Below, piece after piece: positions 6,953 to 17,026 of a DNA stretch of 64,000 nucleotides. Origin of the DNA: Finegoldia magna_J (GTDB taxonomy: Bacteria > Bacillota > Clostridia > Tissierellales > Peptoniphilaceae); assembly GCF_002243175.1 (NCBI RefSeq), contig NZ_NDYF01000016.1, positions 62,001-126,000 of the forward strand, in the 5' to 3' direction. Below the pieces are notes generated by a model. The model saw only the letters and a list, made by a program, of their open reading frames with translations, did no database searches and had not been told where the DNA came from. The translations under genes and the position numbers were made by a program. Position 1 is the stretch's first letter, and each line of letters opens with the position of its first letter.

Positions 6953-9329
6953 TCATAAAGAATTTACCAATATTTATATAATCATTAATTTACATTCCAC
7001 TCTGGTTAAATTTTAATCCCTCATCTGTGATAGGGTAAATAAAATAACTGTAATTTACATTCCACTCTGGTTAAATTTTAATATATTTACCACCATAATT
7101 TACATAAGTTTGATTATAGATATTTACATTCCACTCTGGTTAAATTTTAATTCTACATTTAAAACCTCTTTATATATTTGCTCTTGTGATTTACATTCCA
7201 CTCTGGTTAAATTTTAATATGGTTATTGAAAAAGATGACGGTGGCTCTGGTGGTATTTACATTCCACTCTGGTTAAATTTTAATTGAGGATAAGGTAATG
7301 TCGAATTTAGTATTGATATTATTTACATTCCACTCTGGTTAAATTTTAATAACAATCGTGACGTACCCGCACAGCTTAGAGTGAAATTTACATTCCACTC
7401 TGGTTAAATTTTAATCCATATTCTGTCCCCTTCGCCATTATCCCAAGGAAGATTTACATTCCACTCTGGTTAAATTTTAATAATGAAAAAACAAAATCCT
7501 AGACGTTATCAAGTCGCATTTACATTCCACTCTGGTTAAATTTTAATTTGGAAGGTAAAAGCATTGCTAACATTACAAGAGATTTACATTCCACTCTGGT
7601 TAAATTTTAATAAAGCTAAAAGCGGAGCAATAACAGCCAAAATAACATTTACATTCCACTCTGGTTAAATTTTAATTCTTTACCTGGCATACCATTTTCA
7701 CCATCAGCACCAGGATTTACATTCCACTCTGGTTAAATTTTAATAATATAATCATAACTTGTTACTTTGTTAATTTCAACATTTACATTCCACTCTGGTT
7801 AAATTTTAATTTTTTATATAAAGAAGACGGTCAAGGTGGTTTGACATTTACATTCCACTCTGGTTAAATTTTAATCAAACTTTTAAAAATTTGACCTTTT
7901 CGTATTGCCATATTTACATTCCACTCTGGTTAAATTTTAATGTGTCTTGATAAATTTGTGCATAATCATTAACTAAATTTACATTCCACTCTGGTTAAAT
8001 TTTAATTAAATTGTTTTATTATTTCATTAAATCCAGTTATTAATTTACATTCCACTCTGGTTAAATTTTAATTCACCTAAAAAATGTTATTTAAATCATC
8101 TATTCTTATTTACATTCCACTCTGGTTAAATTTTAATTATCAAGTTTTTTCATTGCCTATTTCCTTTTAGTAAATTTACATTCCACTCTGGTTAAATTTT
8201 AATTGGAACAAAAATTGGCAGTAGAAAATTTGACGGAACATTTACATTTACATTCCACTCTGGTTAAATTTTAATTTTCCAGTTGGTAGTTTATAATTTA
8301 ACATAATAGCATTTACATTCCACTCTGGTTAAATTTTAATCAATAAAATTGTCTATATGTGATATTTCGTTTACTAAATTTACATTCCACTCTGGTTAAA
8401 TTTTAATATTGTTATTAATTTCACCTTGCATTTTATCAATGATATTTACATTCCACTCTGGTTAAATTTTAATTTATTTATAACAAGTTTTTTACTTAAA
8501 TTTTCATAATTTACATTCCACTCTGGTTAAATTTTAATTAAGCCATTCTTTTAGGTCTTTGATGCCTCAAGAGAATTTACATTCCACTCTGGTTAAATTT
8601 TAATCTCATTATATGCAATGTCTATTTCTTGTTATGTAAATTTACATTCCACTCTGGTTAAATTTTAATCTGAACTCATAAATTGAAATAATAGGTCAAC
8701 TTCGTTATTTACATTCCACTCTGGTTAAATTTTAATGTAGCTTTTCCATCTCTGTAGAGTTCTACTTCTATTATTTACATTCCACTCTGGTTAAATTTTA
8801 ATCTTGGTTATTATCAGAAATACTTCCTCTAGCAACAATTTACATTCCACTCTGGTTAAATTTTAATTCATTTGCAATTGCTCAACTTTACGAAGAAAGT
8901 TTTATTTACATTCCACTCTGGTTAAATTTTAATTCAGTTTTAACAACTGCAAGAAAATCATCCCACATAAATTCATTTACATTCCACTCTGGTTAAATTT
9001 TAATAACATTTTCTCCAAGTAGATTGGGTCTATACTGTCATTTACATTCCACTCTGGTTAAATTTTAATGTTGTACTTTCTTCTACTGTATCAACAACTG
9101 TTTTATTTACATTCCACTCTGGTTAAATTTTAATCCCAATGTTTCGTGTGTCCTCCAACTGAATAATTATTTACATTCCACTCTGGTTAAATTTTAATAT
9201 TTATATTACCCTTGATTTCTTTATTTTGGAAAACATTTACATTCCACTCTGGTTAAATTTTAATGTTGTACTTTCTTCTACTGTATCAACAACTGTTTTA
9301 TTTACATTCCACTCTGGTTAAATTTTAAT
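6572..9329 (-). CRISPR. Type I-B CRISPR array, about 43 repeats of 30 bp
   Basis: The plus-strand repeat starts ATTTACATTCCACTCTGG and ends TTAAATTTTAAT. From 6988 to 9300 there are 36 essentially identical repeats with spacers of about 34-39 nt. To the left are degenerate copies at 6572, 6639, 6704, 6790, 6857 and 6923 and a truncated one at 6769. Decay on the left and the cas genes on the right place the leader at 9330 onward, so the array is transcribed on the minus strand; crRNAs would carry the 5' handle ATGTAAAT. The spacer at 9070-9104 is repeated exactly at 9265-9299. Confidence 0.98.
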
Positions 9330-9509
9330 AGGTGTCCGTCTATGGCAGCATTTTCAATGCTTACAGACGGTGTTTCTGTCTATGTTATTTTTAAGTATAT
9401 CAAATTTACGATTTTTTTGAAAATAATTCAATTCAACACAAAAAAATGTGTGATTTTAGGCGTTGTCGATCTACGTGTATTTTGTCTATACCGGTGATCG
9501 ACAATTGTC
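9330..9509 (-). promoter_or_regulatory. CRISPR leader with array promoter
   Basis: The leader lies between cas2 and the last repeat. On the minus strand, TTTTCA (9418-9423) and TATACT (9394-9399) are 18 bp apart and would start the pre-crRNA near 9388. A nested hairpin, CCGTCT/AGACGG (9336-9341 and 9365-9370) around AGCATT/AATGCT (9347-9361), sits directly beside the first repeat. A second inverted repeat, TTGTCGATC/GATCGACAA (9463-9471 and 9496-9504), lies near cas2. Confidence 0.75.
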
Positions 9510-9785
9510 TTAGATAAATTGCGGATCGTCAATTTCTGTTCCCAATATATCTTTTTCAAGCCATCTTTCGTTTCGACTTTTGAATATTATTACTGAATCT
9601 ATTTTCTCATCGATTTCTTTTTGGATTTTCTTCTTCAACTTAAACAAATCCGATTCCAAGATTTCTCCTTCGAACACGGAGTTTTGGATATGGTTTAAGT
9701 ATTGTTTGCATATTTTGAATACTCTGTTCCACCTTCGTTGTCCATTATTTTCATTTGAGATGTCATACACCAAAATTATATACAT
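9510..9785 (-). CDS. cas2: CRISPR-associated endonuclease Cas2
   Basis: Cas2 forms the core of the Cas1-Cas2 spacer integrase. The protein begins MYIILVYDIS, the beta-strand with the conserved Asp, has a ferredoxin-like length (about 91 residues), and includes RRWNRVFKICKQYLNHIQNSVFEG. I chose the ATG at 9785, which has GGTGG upstream; an in-frame start four codons earlier would overlap cas1. It is the last gene of the cas operon, next to the leader. Confidence 0.93.
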   Translation of the reverse strand: MYIILVYDISNENNGQRRWNRVFKICKQYLNHIQNSVFEGEILESDLFKLKKKIQKEIDEKIDSVIIFKSRNERWLEKDILGTEIDDPQFI

Positions 9786-9787
9786 TT

Positions 9788-10780
9788 TTACCACCAAATT
9801 ATAAACGGTTCATATCCTTTTTCACCAATAAAATGCTTCACCAATTTATAACATTCTAATCTGATTAGATATCTGTAGCTTACATTTCTAGATAAATCTT
9901 TGTGCTTTATCGTCCTTTGCAAAGTTTTATTGTATTCTTGCAATATTACCTTAGACCCTGATTCTTTCATGTACAAATAGTTTAATTCTTGACTAAAATG
10001 TTTGTCTTGTATCTGATTTTTGTTTAATAACGAAAATATTAATCTGTCAGCTATCAACGGTTTAAATATTTCCGCAATATCCAAACTCAGTGAATATCTT
10101 CTATCGCCAGGTTCATGGAGAAAACTAATCGTAGGATCAAGTTGAGTTTTGTAAATTTCGCCCAAAACAGTTGTGTAGACCAATGAGTTCAAATACGAAA
10201 TCAAAGTATTCACGATATTATCTGGTGGTCTTTTGACTCTTTTTTCAAAATCAATCTCTTGATTAATAATTGTGCTCCACGATTTGTAATATGTTTTGTG
10301 AATATTACCCTCCATACCCATAAGTTCTTGCACATCTCTTGCTTTGTCTAAGTTTTTTAAGTAATAATTAATCTCATTCATATACTCTTCAAGATCTTTG
10401 CCTCTGCTGTTATAATATCTAAGATTTCTGTATATATTTTTACCTGCACCCTCCACAAATTTCATCGCTAGTCGTAGTCTTTTTTCATCGTCCAAATAAA
10501 ATTGGGCTTGTTTAACTGTTACTTTCCCAGAAACTTTTGATTTTTTGGGCATCAAACTTGCACTGTAGAAATCATAGTAGTTAAAAAAATGAACGATTAT
10601 ATCATTATGAGACAGAAAATCTATTAATTTAGAATTAATACTAACCTCTCCAAAAAGATAAATCTCTGATACCATATTGACTGGAATGTCCCTCTTCTCG
10701 CCATCAACCGTGCAAAATTGAAGAGTATTATCTTTTCTTTTCAGTTCCCCATTTTGATAAACATACAAACTATTCTTCAT
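9788..10780 (-). CDS. cas1: CRISPR-associated endonuclease Cas1 (type I-B)
   Basis: Cas1 is the integrase that inserts spacers into the leader-proximal repeat. The protein has about 330 residues. The N-terminal part is beta-rich (LYVYQNGELKRKDNTLQF). The C-terminal helical domain includes MEGNIHKTYY with the catalytic Glu, and LHEPGDRRYSLSLDIAEIFKP with the catalytic His and Asp. I chose the ATG at 10780, preceded by GGAG. It lies between cas4 and cas2. Confidence 0.96.
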   Translation of the reverse strand: MKNSLYVYQNGELKRKDNTLQFCTVDGEKRDIPVNMVSEIYLFGEVSINSKLIDFLSHNDIIVHFFNYYDFYSASLMPKKSKVSGKVTVKQAQFYLDDEKRLRLAMKFVEGAGKNIYRNLRYYNSRGKDLEEYMNEINYYLKNLDKARDVQELMGMEGNIHKTYYKSWSTIINQEIDFEKRVKRPPDNIVNTLISYLNSLVYTTVLGEIYKTQLDPTISFLHEPGDRRYSLSLDIAEIFKPLIADRLIFSLLNKNQIQDKHFSQELNYLYMKESGSKVILQEYNKTLQRTIKHKDLSRNVSYRYLIRLECYKLVKHFIGEKGYEPFIIWW

Positions 10781-10788
10781 AAAATCTC

Positions 10789-11286
10789 CTATATTTTGCA
10801 CAAATCTTCAAATGCGCAACTCTTACAAATATTCTTAACTTCAAATTCAGGCGGAAATTCACACGAAACTATCCTTTTTATTTCCTCGATAGATTTATCT
10901 AAAATAATCTCATCCTCTTTGGATAATTCAACTTCCACCGTTTTCCTCAAAAGAGGATAATCTATTTTCGCATTCAAATTATCGATATTACGTTTTTTCA
11001 AATAATACAAATAATATTTGACTTGCCAAATCGAAGCCTTCTCAATCTTTCTACTTTTCTTAATCTCGTGAATAGTATTTGAATTCTCGATAAAATCCAA
11101 GTTAATCTCGTTATTAATCATAATGTGTTTTCTGTTTTTTATATAAGAAGATTCATCTACAAATTTACCAACAGAAACATTCTCGTTCTCCGATTCCATA
11201 GATATGTTTTGGCAAGAATACCACAACTTCCTTTTGCAAACAAAATAATAGTAAATCATGAGCCCAGTAACCTTATCTTCTGTCAT
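10789..11286 (-). CDS. cas4: CRISPR-associated exonuclease Cas4
   Basis: Cas4 is a RecB-like Fe-S nuclease that trims and PAM-selects prespacers. The 165 residues are typical. An early Cys lies in YYFVCKRKLWYSCQNI and the C-terminal cysteines in CKSCAFEDLC form the cluster site; VDESSY and the LDFIENSNTIHEIKKSRK region hold nuclease residues. It overlaps cas3 by 4 bp and cas1 closely follows. Confidence 0.95.
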   Translation of the reverse strand: MTEDKVTGLMIYYYFVCKRKLWYSCQNISMESENENVSVGKFVDESSYIKNRKHIMINNEINLDFIENSNTIHEIKKSRKIEKASIWQVKYYLYYLKKRNIDNLNAKIDYPLLRKTVEVELSKEDEIILDKSIEEIKRIVSCEFPPEFEVKNICKSCAFEDLCKI

Positions 11287-13550
11287 ATAAATATTCCTCC
11301 TGAATTAGGTTGTGCTGCCGAAATTCCAAAATCATAACTATAATTACAATCTACAACTTGAATTTTTTCATAACTACTTAATTCAATAATATTTGTGATA
11401 CTATGCTTATAAACATTAGCAAATTCTTCATAACCTAATGTTAATGTGTATTTGTAAATATTTTGTCGTGCGATAACTCTCTTTGAAATATTATTCTTGA
11501 AATCATTTAATTCCTCTAAACAGTTGAGAATCTCTTCTTTGTTTTCGTCATATACTGTTTTAGGCATTACAGTTACAGATGCTATTTCTCTAAAATTTTG
11601 TTGAGCTTCTTTTTTGTCTGTTTCAGCTGGAAGATATAGTTCTGGTTTGTCAATAAAATGAGTTATTGTTTTATAATATTTTGTATTCTTAATATTTTTA
11701 TAAGAATAGATAGATTCTACCAATTTCATTTTTTCTTCTTCAGTGATTTTAGAAGAATGAGAAGCAAAAAATCGTCTTAGATTTTGCTTAGAAATGTTAA
11801 AAATTTCCTCATCTATAACACTTGAGACTCCTGAACATTTCTTTTCTCCTCCATCAAACACGTAGCAATTATATCCTTCATCTGACCATTCTCGTTTTCT
11901 GTAACACCTTCCAAACCTTTGAAACAGGCTATTAACATCGGATAATTCAGTTATTAAGATGTCAAAATCAATATCCAATGATGCTTCTGCTACCGATGTT
12001 GTTATCCATATCCCTACATCAGTATTTCTTTTTCCGTTTTTAAATAGCTTACCAAATTCTAATATGTCTGCTTCTTTTTTCTCTCTGTCTTTTTTGATAA
12101 ATTTCGAATGAAACATATTTACAGGAATTTCTCTATCCTTCAATTCTGTATACAAGCTTTGACATTCTTTTACCGTATTACAAATTACCAAAATTCTATT
12201 ATCATAATATTTTTGTTCAATAAAATCAGAGTTTATTTTCTCTTCAATCCATTTAACGCTGTGTCTAATTTTACCTTTATCAACAAATGGAGCCGGACTC
12301 ATTTTGTATTTCAATCCATATTCATTCATTAATTGCTTCAAAAATCCAGGAAAAGTTGCCGTTACTATAGCAAACTTTCCCCCGATATTTTGAATCATCA
12401 TAAGCCCTGCAATTAAATAACCTATCAACTCAGGTCCATACATTTGTATTTCATCGATTACAACTTTTGAATAGGACAATGTCGCAAGTACACTTTCGTA
12501 ATTTCTATATTTAAATACTATCGTGAATAATTGATCCAAAGTACTTACAGTTATTGGCAATGACAGCTGCCTAGTTTTTGTAAAGTAACCTTCTATATCT
12601 GCGGTTGTCTCGTTTTCTGAAGAGTTATTGTAATAAAAAGATTTGGTATCTCCATGAAGCAGCGCTATCCTTTCATTAATTTTTTCTCCATTTAATATAT
12701 CGAATTTAAGACGATTATATATAGCATTGTTTGCTGTTCTTATCGGTAATGTAAAAAAACCCTTATTATTACCAATCCATAACAATGAACCTTCTGTTTT
12801 TCCCATTCCTGTTTGTGCTATTATCACTAAGTTTTCATTGCTATTCTCTTTCATAAAAAGTTGCAAATCATTCCATTTGGGTTCTGGATTTCCTTTTTCA
12901 ATTTCTTTTTTCTTTAATTTTTCCATAAAAAGTTCAAGATATTCTTCCAAAAAATCATTTTTATTTTCAACTTTTATGTGTGCACTTGCTGCATAATCTA
13001 ATCGATTTAGTAACCCTTTAAGGATAATATACTTTTTCAGAAACTTTGTCTGATCTTCAATTGTGCTATTATCTAATAATCTTTCCTTAAATTCCACTAA
13101 TTTAATATCGTCAAGTTTATCGTAACGGAAATTTTCTAGTTCTAATTTTAAACTATCAATTTGATTTGTAACTTTACTTTTATTTACATTATCCAAAGAT
13201 TTTCGATGGTGATGATAATATACACTTTGATAAAGCAATGAAACTTCTTCCGAAGAAAAACCTAGTTTTCTGAGTTTTTTAGTATCAATAAATAATGTAC
13301 TTAGTACTCCGTGTGGAAATTCTTCATTATTCGTTATACTATCAGATAAATTTTTGTCTACTTTTTTCTGGAAGCTTATAGAAATTTTACCCAAGTCATG
13401 ATATAAACAAGCGTAATACAACAAATCAAAATTAACATTTATATTAGGATATATCGATTTTAAAATTTCCAATTGTTTTAAAAGATTATCTGTATGTTGT
13501 TGTATGGTTTCTTCTGGATTTGATTTTGCCAAATATCTGTTATGATGCAT
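11283..13550 (-). CDS. cas3: CRISPR-associated helicase/nuclease Cas3 (HD + helicase)
   Basis: Cas3 is the effector that unwinds and degrades DNA bound by Cascade. The 755-residue protein has the N-terminal HD nuclease (QHTDN near residue 19, YHDLGK at 50-55). The SF2 helicase follows with Walker A IAQTGMGKTEG (about residue 245), the motif II variant VIDEIQ, and motif VI LFQRFGRCYRK. Nuclease and helicase are in one chain and look intact. It is separated from cas5 by 12 bp. Confidence 0.95.
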   Translation of the reverse strand: MHHNRYLAKSNPEETIQQHTDNLLKQLEILKSIYPNINVNFDLLYYACLYHDLGKISISFQKKVDKNLSDSITNNEEFPHGVLSTLFIDTKKLRKLGFSSEEVSLLYQSVYYHHHRKSLDNVNKSKVTNQIDSLKLELENFRYDKLDDIKLVEFKERLLDNSTIEDQTKFLKKYIILKGLLNRLDYAASAHIKVENKNDFLEEYLELFMEKLKKKEIEKGNPEPKWNDLQLFMKENSNENLVIIAQTGMGKTEGSLLWIGNNKGFFTLPIRTANNAIYNRLKFDILNGEKINERIALLHGDTKSFYYNNSSENETTADIEGYFTKTRQLSLPITVSTLDQLFTIVFKYRNYESVLATLSYSKVVIDEIQMYGPELIGYLIAGLMMIQNIGGKFAIVTATFPGFLKQLMNEYGLKYKMSPAPFVDKGKIRHSVKWIEEKINSDFIEQKYYDNRILVICNTVKECQSLYTELKDREIPVNMFHSKFIKKDREKKEADILEFGKLFKNGKRNTDVGIWITTSVAEASLDIDFDILITELSDVNSLFQRFGRCYRKREWSDEGYNCYVFDGGEKKCSGVSSVIDEEIFNISKQNLRRFFASHSSKITEEEKMKLVESIYSYKNIKNTKYYKTITHFIDKPELYLPAETDKKEAQQNFREIASVTVMPKTVYDENKEEILNCLEELNDFKNNISKRVIARQNIYKYTLTLGYEEFANVYKHSITNIIELSSYEKIQVVDCNYSYDFGISAAQPNSGGIFI

Positions 13551-13562
13551 TCAATTCTCCTT

Positions 13563-14366
13563 TTATGCAAAAAACACCAAATCTCCCGTATCATCCATTA
13601 AAATCTCAAAATCAGAATCTGCATAAATATGGGATGTGTACAGCACTTCTATTTTATTCCATATTCTAAATTTTTTAGGATTCTTTTTGTTTCCGTAATC
13701 TACGCTCTCGTAATCTTTGTTCAAGATATATTTTGTACCTCTATGAGGAACTCCTGATTTTGCTTTTGATCTGTAGATCGAATTATTCAAATAGTTATAC
13801 TTATCCGAATCAAAATCTTTACTGCTTTCAGAAAATTTTAAAGGAATATATGCATACATATCTTTATCCAAATACACACTTCTCTCTACATCGCATTCTT
13901 TGACTTCAACAATTTTTACATCATCTATTATTACTAAGTCCTCTCTTCTTCCTAAAGATGGATACTCCCATGGTCTTTTAAATGCTTCATAAATTTCTGT
14001 TACTTGATCTTGATTTTTTGGCATTACGTGAATAACTAGTTCTACTTGTGAAAGCAACTCAGTTGTAGATATACCTCTTCCTACACCAAATCCATCAACG
14101 TTTATTTGGTGTCTTGACGCTTCAAATTTGTATCCATTTTTGAACTCATATCTTGTGTACAAGTCATTAACCTTAGAAACATACTTACCTTGAACACTTA
14201 TATTCATATGTTGGTATTGAGAGTATCTGCACATATTATGAACCATTCCAATTATCGTAGAATAAGGCGGAAGAGGATAAGTTTCTTTTATTTGAAAACT
14301 CATTGGTTTTCTATAATTTACTAAATCTTGAGATAAATGTAGTTTAACAGCCTTCATAATATTCAT
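13563..14366 (-). CDS. cas5: CRISPR-associated protein Cas5 (type I-B)
   Basis: Cas5 caps the 5' handle of crRNA in Cascade. The N-terminus MKAVKLHLSQDLVNYRKPMS and YPLPPYSTIIGMVHNMC are the family signature. The length of 267 residues is usual for type I-B. The real start may be the ATG at 14357 (MKAVK). The gene overlaps the end of cas7, so translation is probably coupled. Confidence 0.93.
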   Translation of the reverse strand: MNIMKAVKLHLSQDLVNYRKPMSFQIKETYPLPPYSTIIGMVHNMCRYSQYQHMNISVQGKYVSKVNDLYTRYEFKNGYKFEASRHQINVDGFGVGRGISTTELLSQVELVIHVMPKNQDQVTEIYEAFKRPWEYPSLGRREDLVIIDDVKIVEVKECDVERSVYLDKDMYAYIPLKFSESSKDFDSDKYNYLNNSIYRSKAKSGVPHRGTKYILNKDYESVDYGNKKNPKKFRIWNKIEVLYTSHIYADSDFEILMDDTGDLVFFA

Positions 14367-15225
14367 TAACCTTATCTTTAATAACCTTAAAGAATTCAGA
14401 CATTGATATAGTATTCAATTCGTTTTTTATTTGTGAATCATTTTCGAATTTCTTTGATAAAACCGCACAATAAGTTTCTTTTTCTACGCTTTCTGGCATT
14501 GCTTCTCTTATTGCTTCAACATCAATGTTTTTATCTTTTACATCTACCAAATTATGGAAAAATGGATTTTTAGTATTATAAACACCACCAATAACGAATA
14601 ATGGTTTTAAGTCTTCCCTTCTTCCCCTTATATCTCTGTAAAGCATAGATACTGTATCCAATAGTTTATTTACTCTTCGTGCTTTTTCTTCTTTTGGAAG
14701 ATTAATATCATAGACTTCATCTATCCCAATTTGGTCCAAATCACAAGTGATAGTATATTTATATAATGATTTATGGATTTCAGATTGCGCTAAATTCATG
14801 TTTTCAGATAATCTATCTGCTAAACCCTTGTTAGTTAGAAAATCCAAATCTCCCTTGTATGTTTCTAATGATGTTGCATTTGATAACCTAACTTTAGCGC
14901 TTCTCTTTTTACCGCCAGTATTTTTTTCTGTTTTTAAATATCCAAAAAAGTCTATTTCAGGATATTTCTCAATAGTTGCATCCTTACTAAATTGTACAAC
15001 CTTTTTTTCACCTTTTCCTTCAGCACTTACTGGGGCTAAGTCTTCTCCTAATTGCTCAACAATATTATATCTAATGGCTTGTCTAGAAATGTATGAATAT
15101 TGTTCCCCGTTATTTCTCGCAACTTTCTTTAATGATGCCACATTTCCAATTGATTCTCCATAATTAGCACTTTCAGCCTCAAATATTATTGTTAGTGTTA
15201 ATCCTTTTGGTTTTAATTTACTCAT
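14344..15225 (-). CDS. cas7: CRISPR-associated protein Cas7 (Cst2/DevR family)
   Basis: Cas7 forms the backbone filament along the crRNA. The 293 residues include LTLTIIFEAESANYGES, SYISRQAIRYNI and the DLKPLFVIGGVYNTKNPFFHN block typical of the Cst2/DevR branch of type I-B. It starts 10 bp after cas8b. It is complete. Confidence 0.93.
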   Translation of the reverse strand: MSKLKPKGLTLTIIFEAESANYGESIGNVASLKKVARNNGEQYSYISRQAIRYNIVEQLGEDLAPVSAEGKGEKKVVQFSKDATIEKYPEIDFFGYLKTEKNTGGKKRSAKVRLSNATSLETYKGDLDFLTNKGLADRLSENMNLAQSEIHKSLYKYTITCDLDQIGIDEVYDINLPKEEKARRVNKLLDTVSMLYRDIRGRREDLKPLFVIGGVYNTKNPFFHNLVDVKDKNIDVEAIREAMPESVEKETYCAVLSKKFENDSQIKNELNTISMSEFFKVIKDKVNEYYEGC

Positions 15226-15235
15226 TTGTATCCTC

Positions 15236-17017
15236 CTATTTATTTTCTTCTTTATCTTTGCTTTCTTCTTTTATATAGCCTATCATTCCAGTAATAAAAG
15301 CATATCCAATATTTTTAAATACTAAATCATCTTCCAAATTTTCAGCAAATATTTTTGGGATACTTTTACCAACATACATATAAGCATTAATCAACGTATC
15401 CATAAAAGAATGCTTGTTATTAGTTTTAAGTGCATTTAACATTCTGTAAGCTATGCCGTTAAGCTTTTTATTATATGCTAAATTATTATTCTTTTTATTA
15501 TCTTCATTTTCACTAGATTCTTGTTGTAATACTTCGTCAATTTCCACTTTACCTTTTCCTGAAATATTGTATGCTTTTTGAAGATAGTGCCCAGCAATTC
15601 TAGCTTCGTCAACTAAATTATTTTCTAGTTTTTTCACGTAACCTGCCTCCTCTAAATATTTAATATTAATTTTTAATATACTTGAAACAATACCCGCCTT
15701 ATAATATGTGCTATCAGGCATTGATAGCTTGTAATGAAGTAATTTTTGTACTAACAGGAATTGATTTTGATTATTTAATAACTTTTCCATTACATCATTG
15801 TAGATATACTTATCATTAGAATTTTCGCTATATTTCCCTTGTTTTATCGTGTTCAATTCAGTTTTGCAACTGGATATCGTCTCCACTACAACTTTGTTAA
15901 TTATGCTGAAGTAATATTTTATAGAGTCTTTATCTACATCTCTATAAAACCTAACCACTTGAACATCTGATAGTTCATACTGAGAGTTCTCATTTAAATT
16001 CTCATTCATGTTATCTTGTATTGATTTATAAATAGATATTCCTGAGTAACTATTTTCATGTATCTCAAAATTTATCTTCTTGTTAATTTTAATTAAATCG
16101 TTCAAGTCCATTGAATAGTTAATAAAAATTCCTTTATTGAATGCATAATTAATACCAGCTGGTACACATGAATACACCAATCTACATATCGGACAAATAG
16201 CTACATAATTATTAAAATCCCATACATGAGATGTCTTTCTATTTGTATCAAATCCCATTTCTCGTATGAAACCAATATCTGAATTCAAGTCTTTTATTTT
16301 AGAAGAACAAGCCAAACATTGATACTTATACTTTGTTTTATTTTCGTCTATGTCTTCTATATATTCTATTGCTGGATTAACAAAATAATCTTGGTATTCA
16401 TCATACATTTCTGGATTTTTGCATTGACGATTTAAAAAGCTGACTCCGTCCCATGCATTTCTAATTATGTTATAAATCGCATTTTTCGCTCCAATGTATT
16501 TAATTGCATCATCGCTTTTAAAATAGCTAATTATTTCTTTCATTGTAGCTATCTGACTCTTTATATCTTCTATTCTATCTAAAATCTTTTCTTTTTTCTT
16601 TAGTTTGATTTTTTGAAGATTTTTTTCTAATAATTCAGGATCTACATTTCCCCCTATCAATTTATAAGCACTTTTGTAGCTATTACTTTTTATATACTTC
16701 TTGAAATTTTCAATGTGCAAATTAAGTAAATCAAGTTCCTTTTTCTCAAATTTTCCGTAGTCATTTTCAATCCAGTTGTCTAATAATTTTTCTGCGTTTA
16801 TAATTCTGAATAATGAGAAAGTATCCTTGTAGGTTTCTATCAAATAATTAAAAAACATATCTGAGAATCCTTTTAGCAATTCGACAGGAAATTTTATTTC
16901 ATCCGAGCTCACTTCTATCTGATCTTTATATCCAGCTTTTTCCAATATATTGTATAAACCACAAATACCAGCATTTTTTAGCCAATCATCAGATCTTATT
17001 GTTATTATTTCTCCCAA
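15236..17017 (-). CDS. cas8b: Cascade large subunit Cas8b (Cst1, CxxC-CxxC type)
   Basis: Cas8b is the large Cascade subunit that reads the PAM. The 593-residue protein has two zinc-knuckle pairs, YQCLACSS (about residue 235) and AICPICRLVYSC (about residue 275), the mark of the Cst1 branch. The rest is poorly conserved, as usual. An acidic Asn-rich patch occurs near residue 505. It follows cas6 by 9 bp. Confidence 0.9.
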   Translation of the reverse strand: MGEIITIRSDDWLKNAGICGLYNILEKAGYKDQIEVSSDEIKFPVELLKGFSDMFFNYLIETYKDTFSLFRIINAEKLLDNWIENDYGKFEKKELDLLNLHIENFKKYIKSNSYKSAYKLIGGNVDPELLEKNLQKIKLKKKEKILDRIEDIKSQIATMKEIISYFKSDDAIKYIGAKNAIYNIIRNAWDGVSFLNRQCKNPEMYDEYQDYFVNPAIEYIEDIDENKTKYKYQCLACSSKIKDLNSDIGFIREMGFDTNRKTSHVWDFNNYVAICPICRLVYSCVPAGINYAFNKGIFINYSMDLNDLIKINKKINFEIHENSYSGISIYKSIQDNMNENLNENSQYELSDVQVVRFYRDVDKDSIKYYFSIINKVVVETISSCKTELNTIKQGKYSENSNDKYIYNDVMEKLLNNQNQFLLVQKLLHYKLSMPDSTYYKAGIVSSILKINIKYLEEAGYVKKLENNLVDEARIAGHYLQKAYNISGKGKVEIDEVLQQESSENEDNKKNNNLAYNKKLNGIAYRMLNALKTNNKHSFMDTLINAYMYVGKSIPKIFAENLEDDLVFKNIGYAFITGMIGYIKEESKDKEENK

Positions 17018-17026
17018 ACTAACCTC

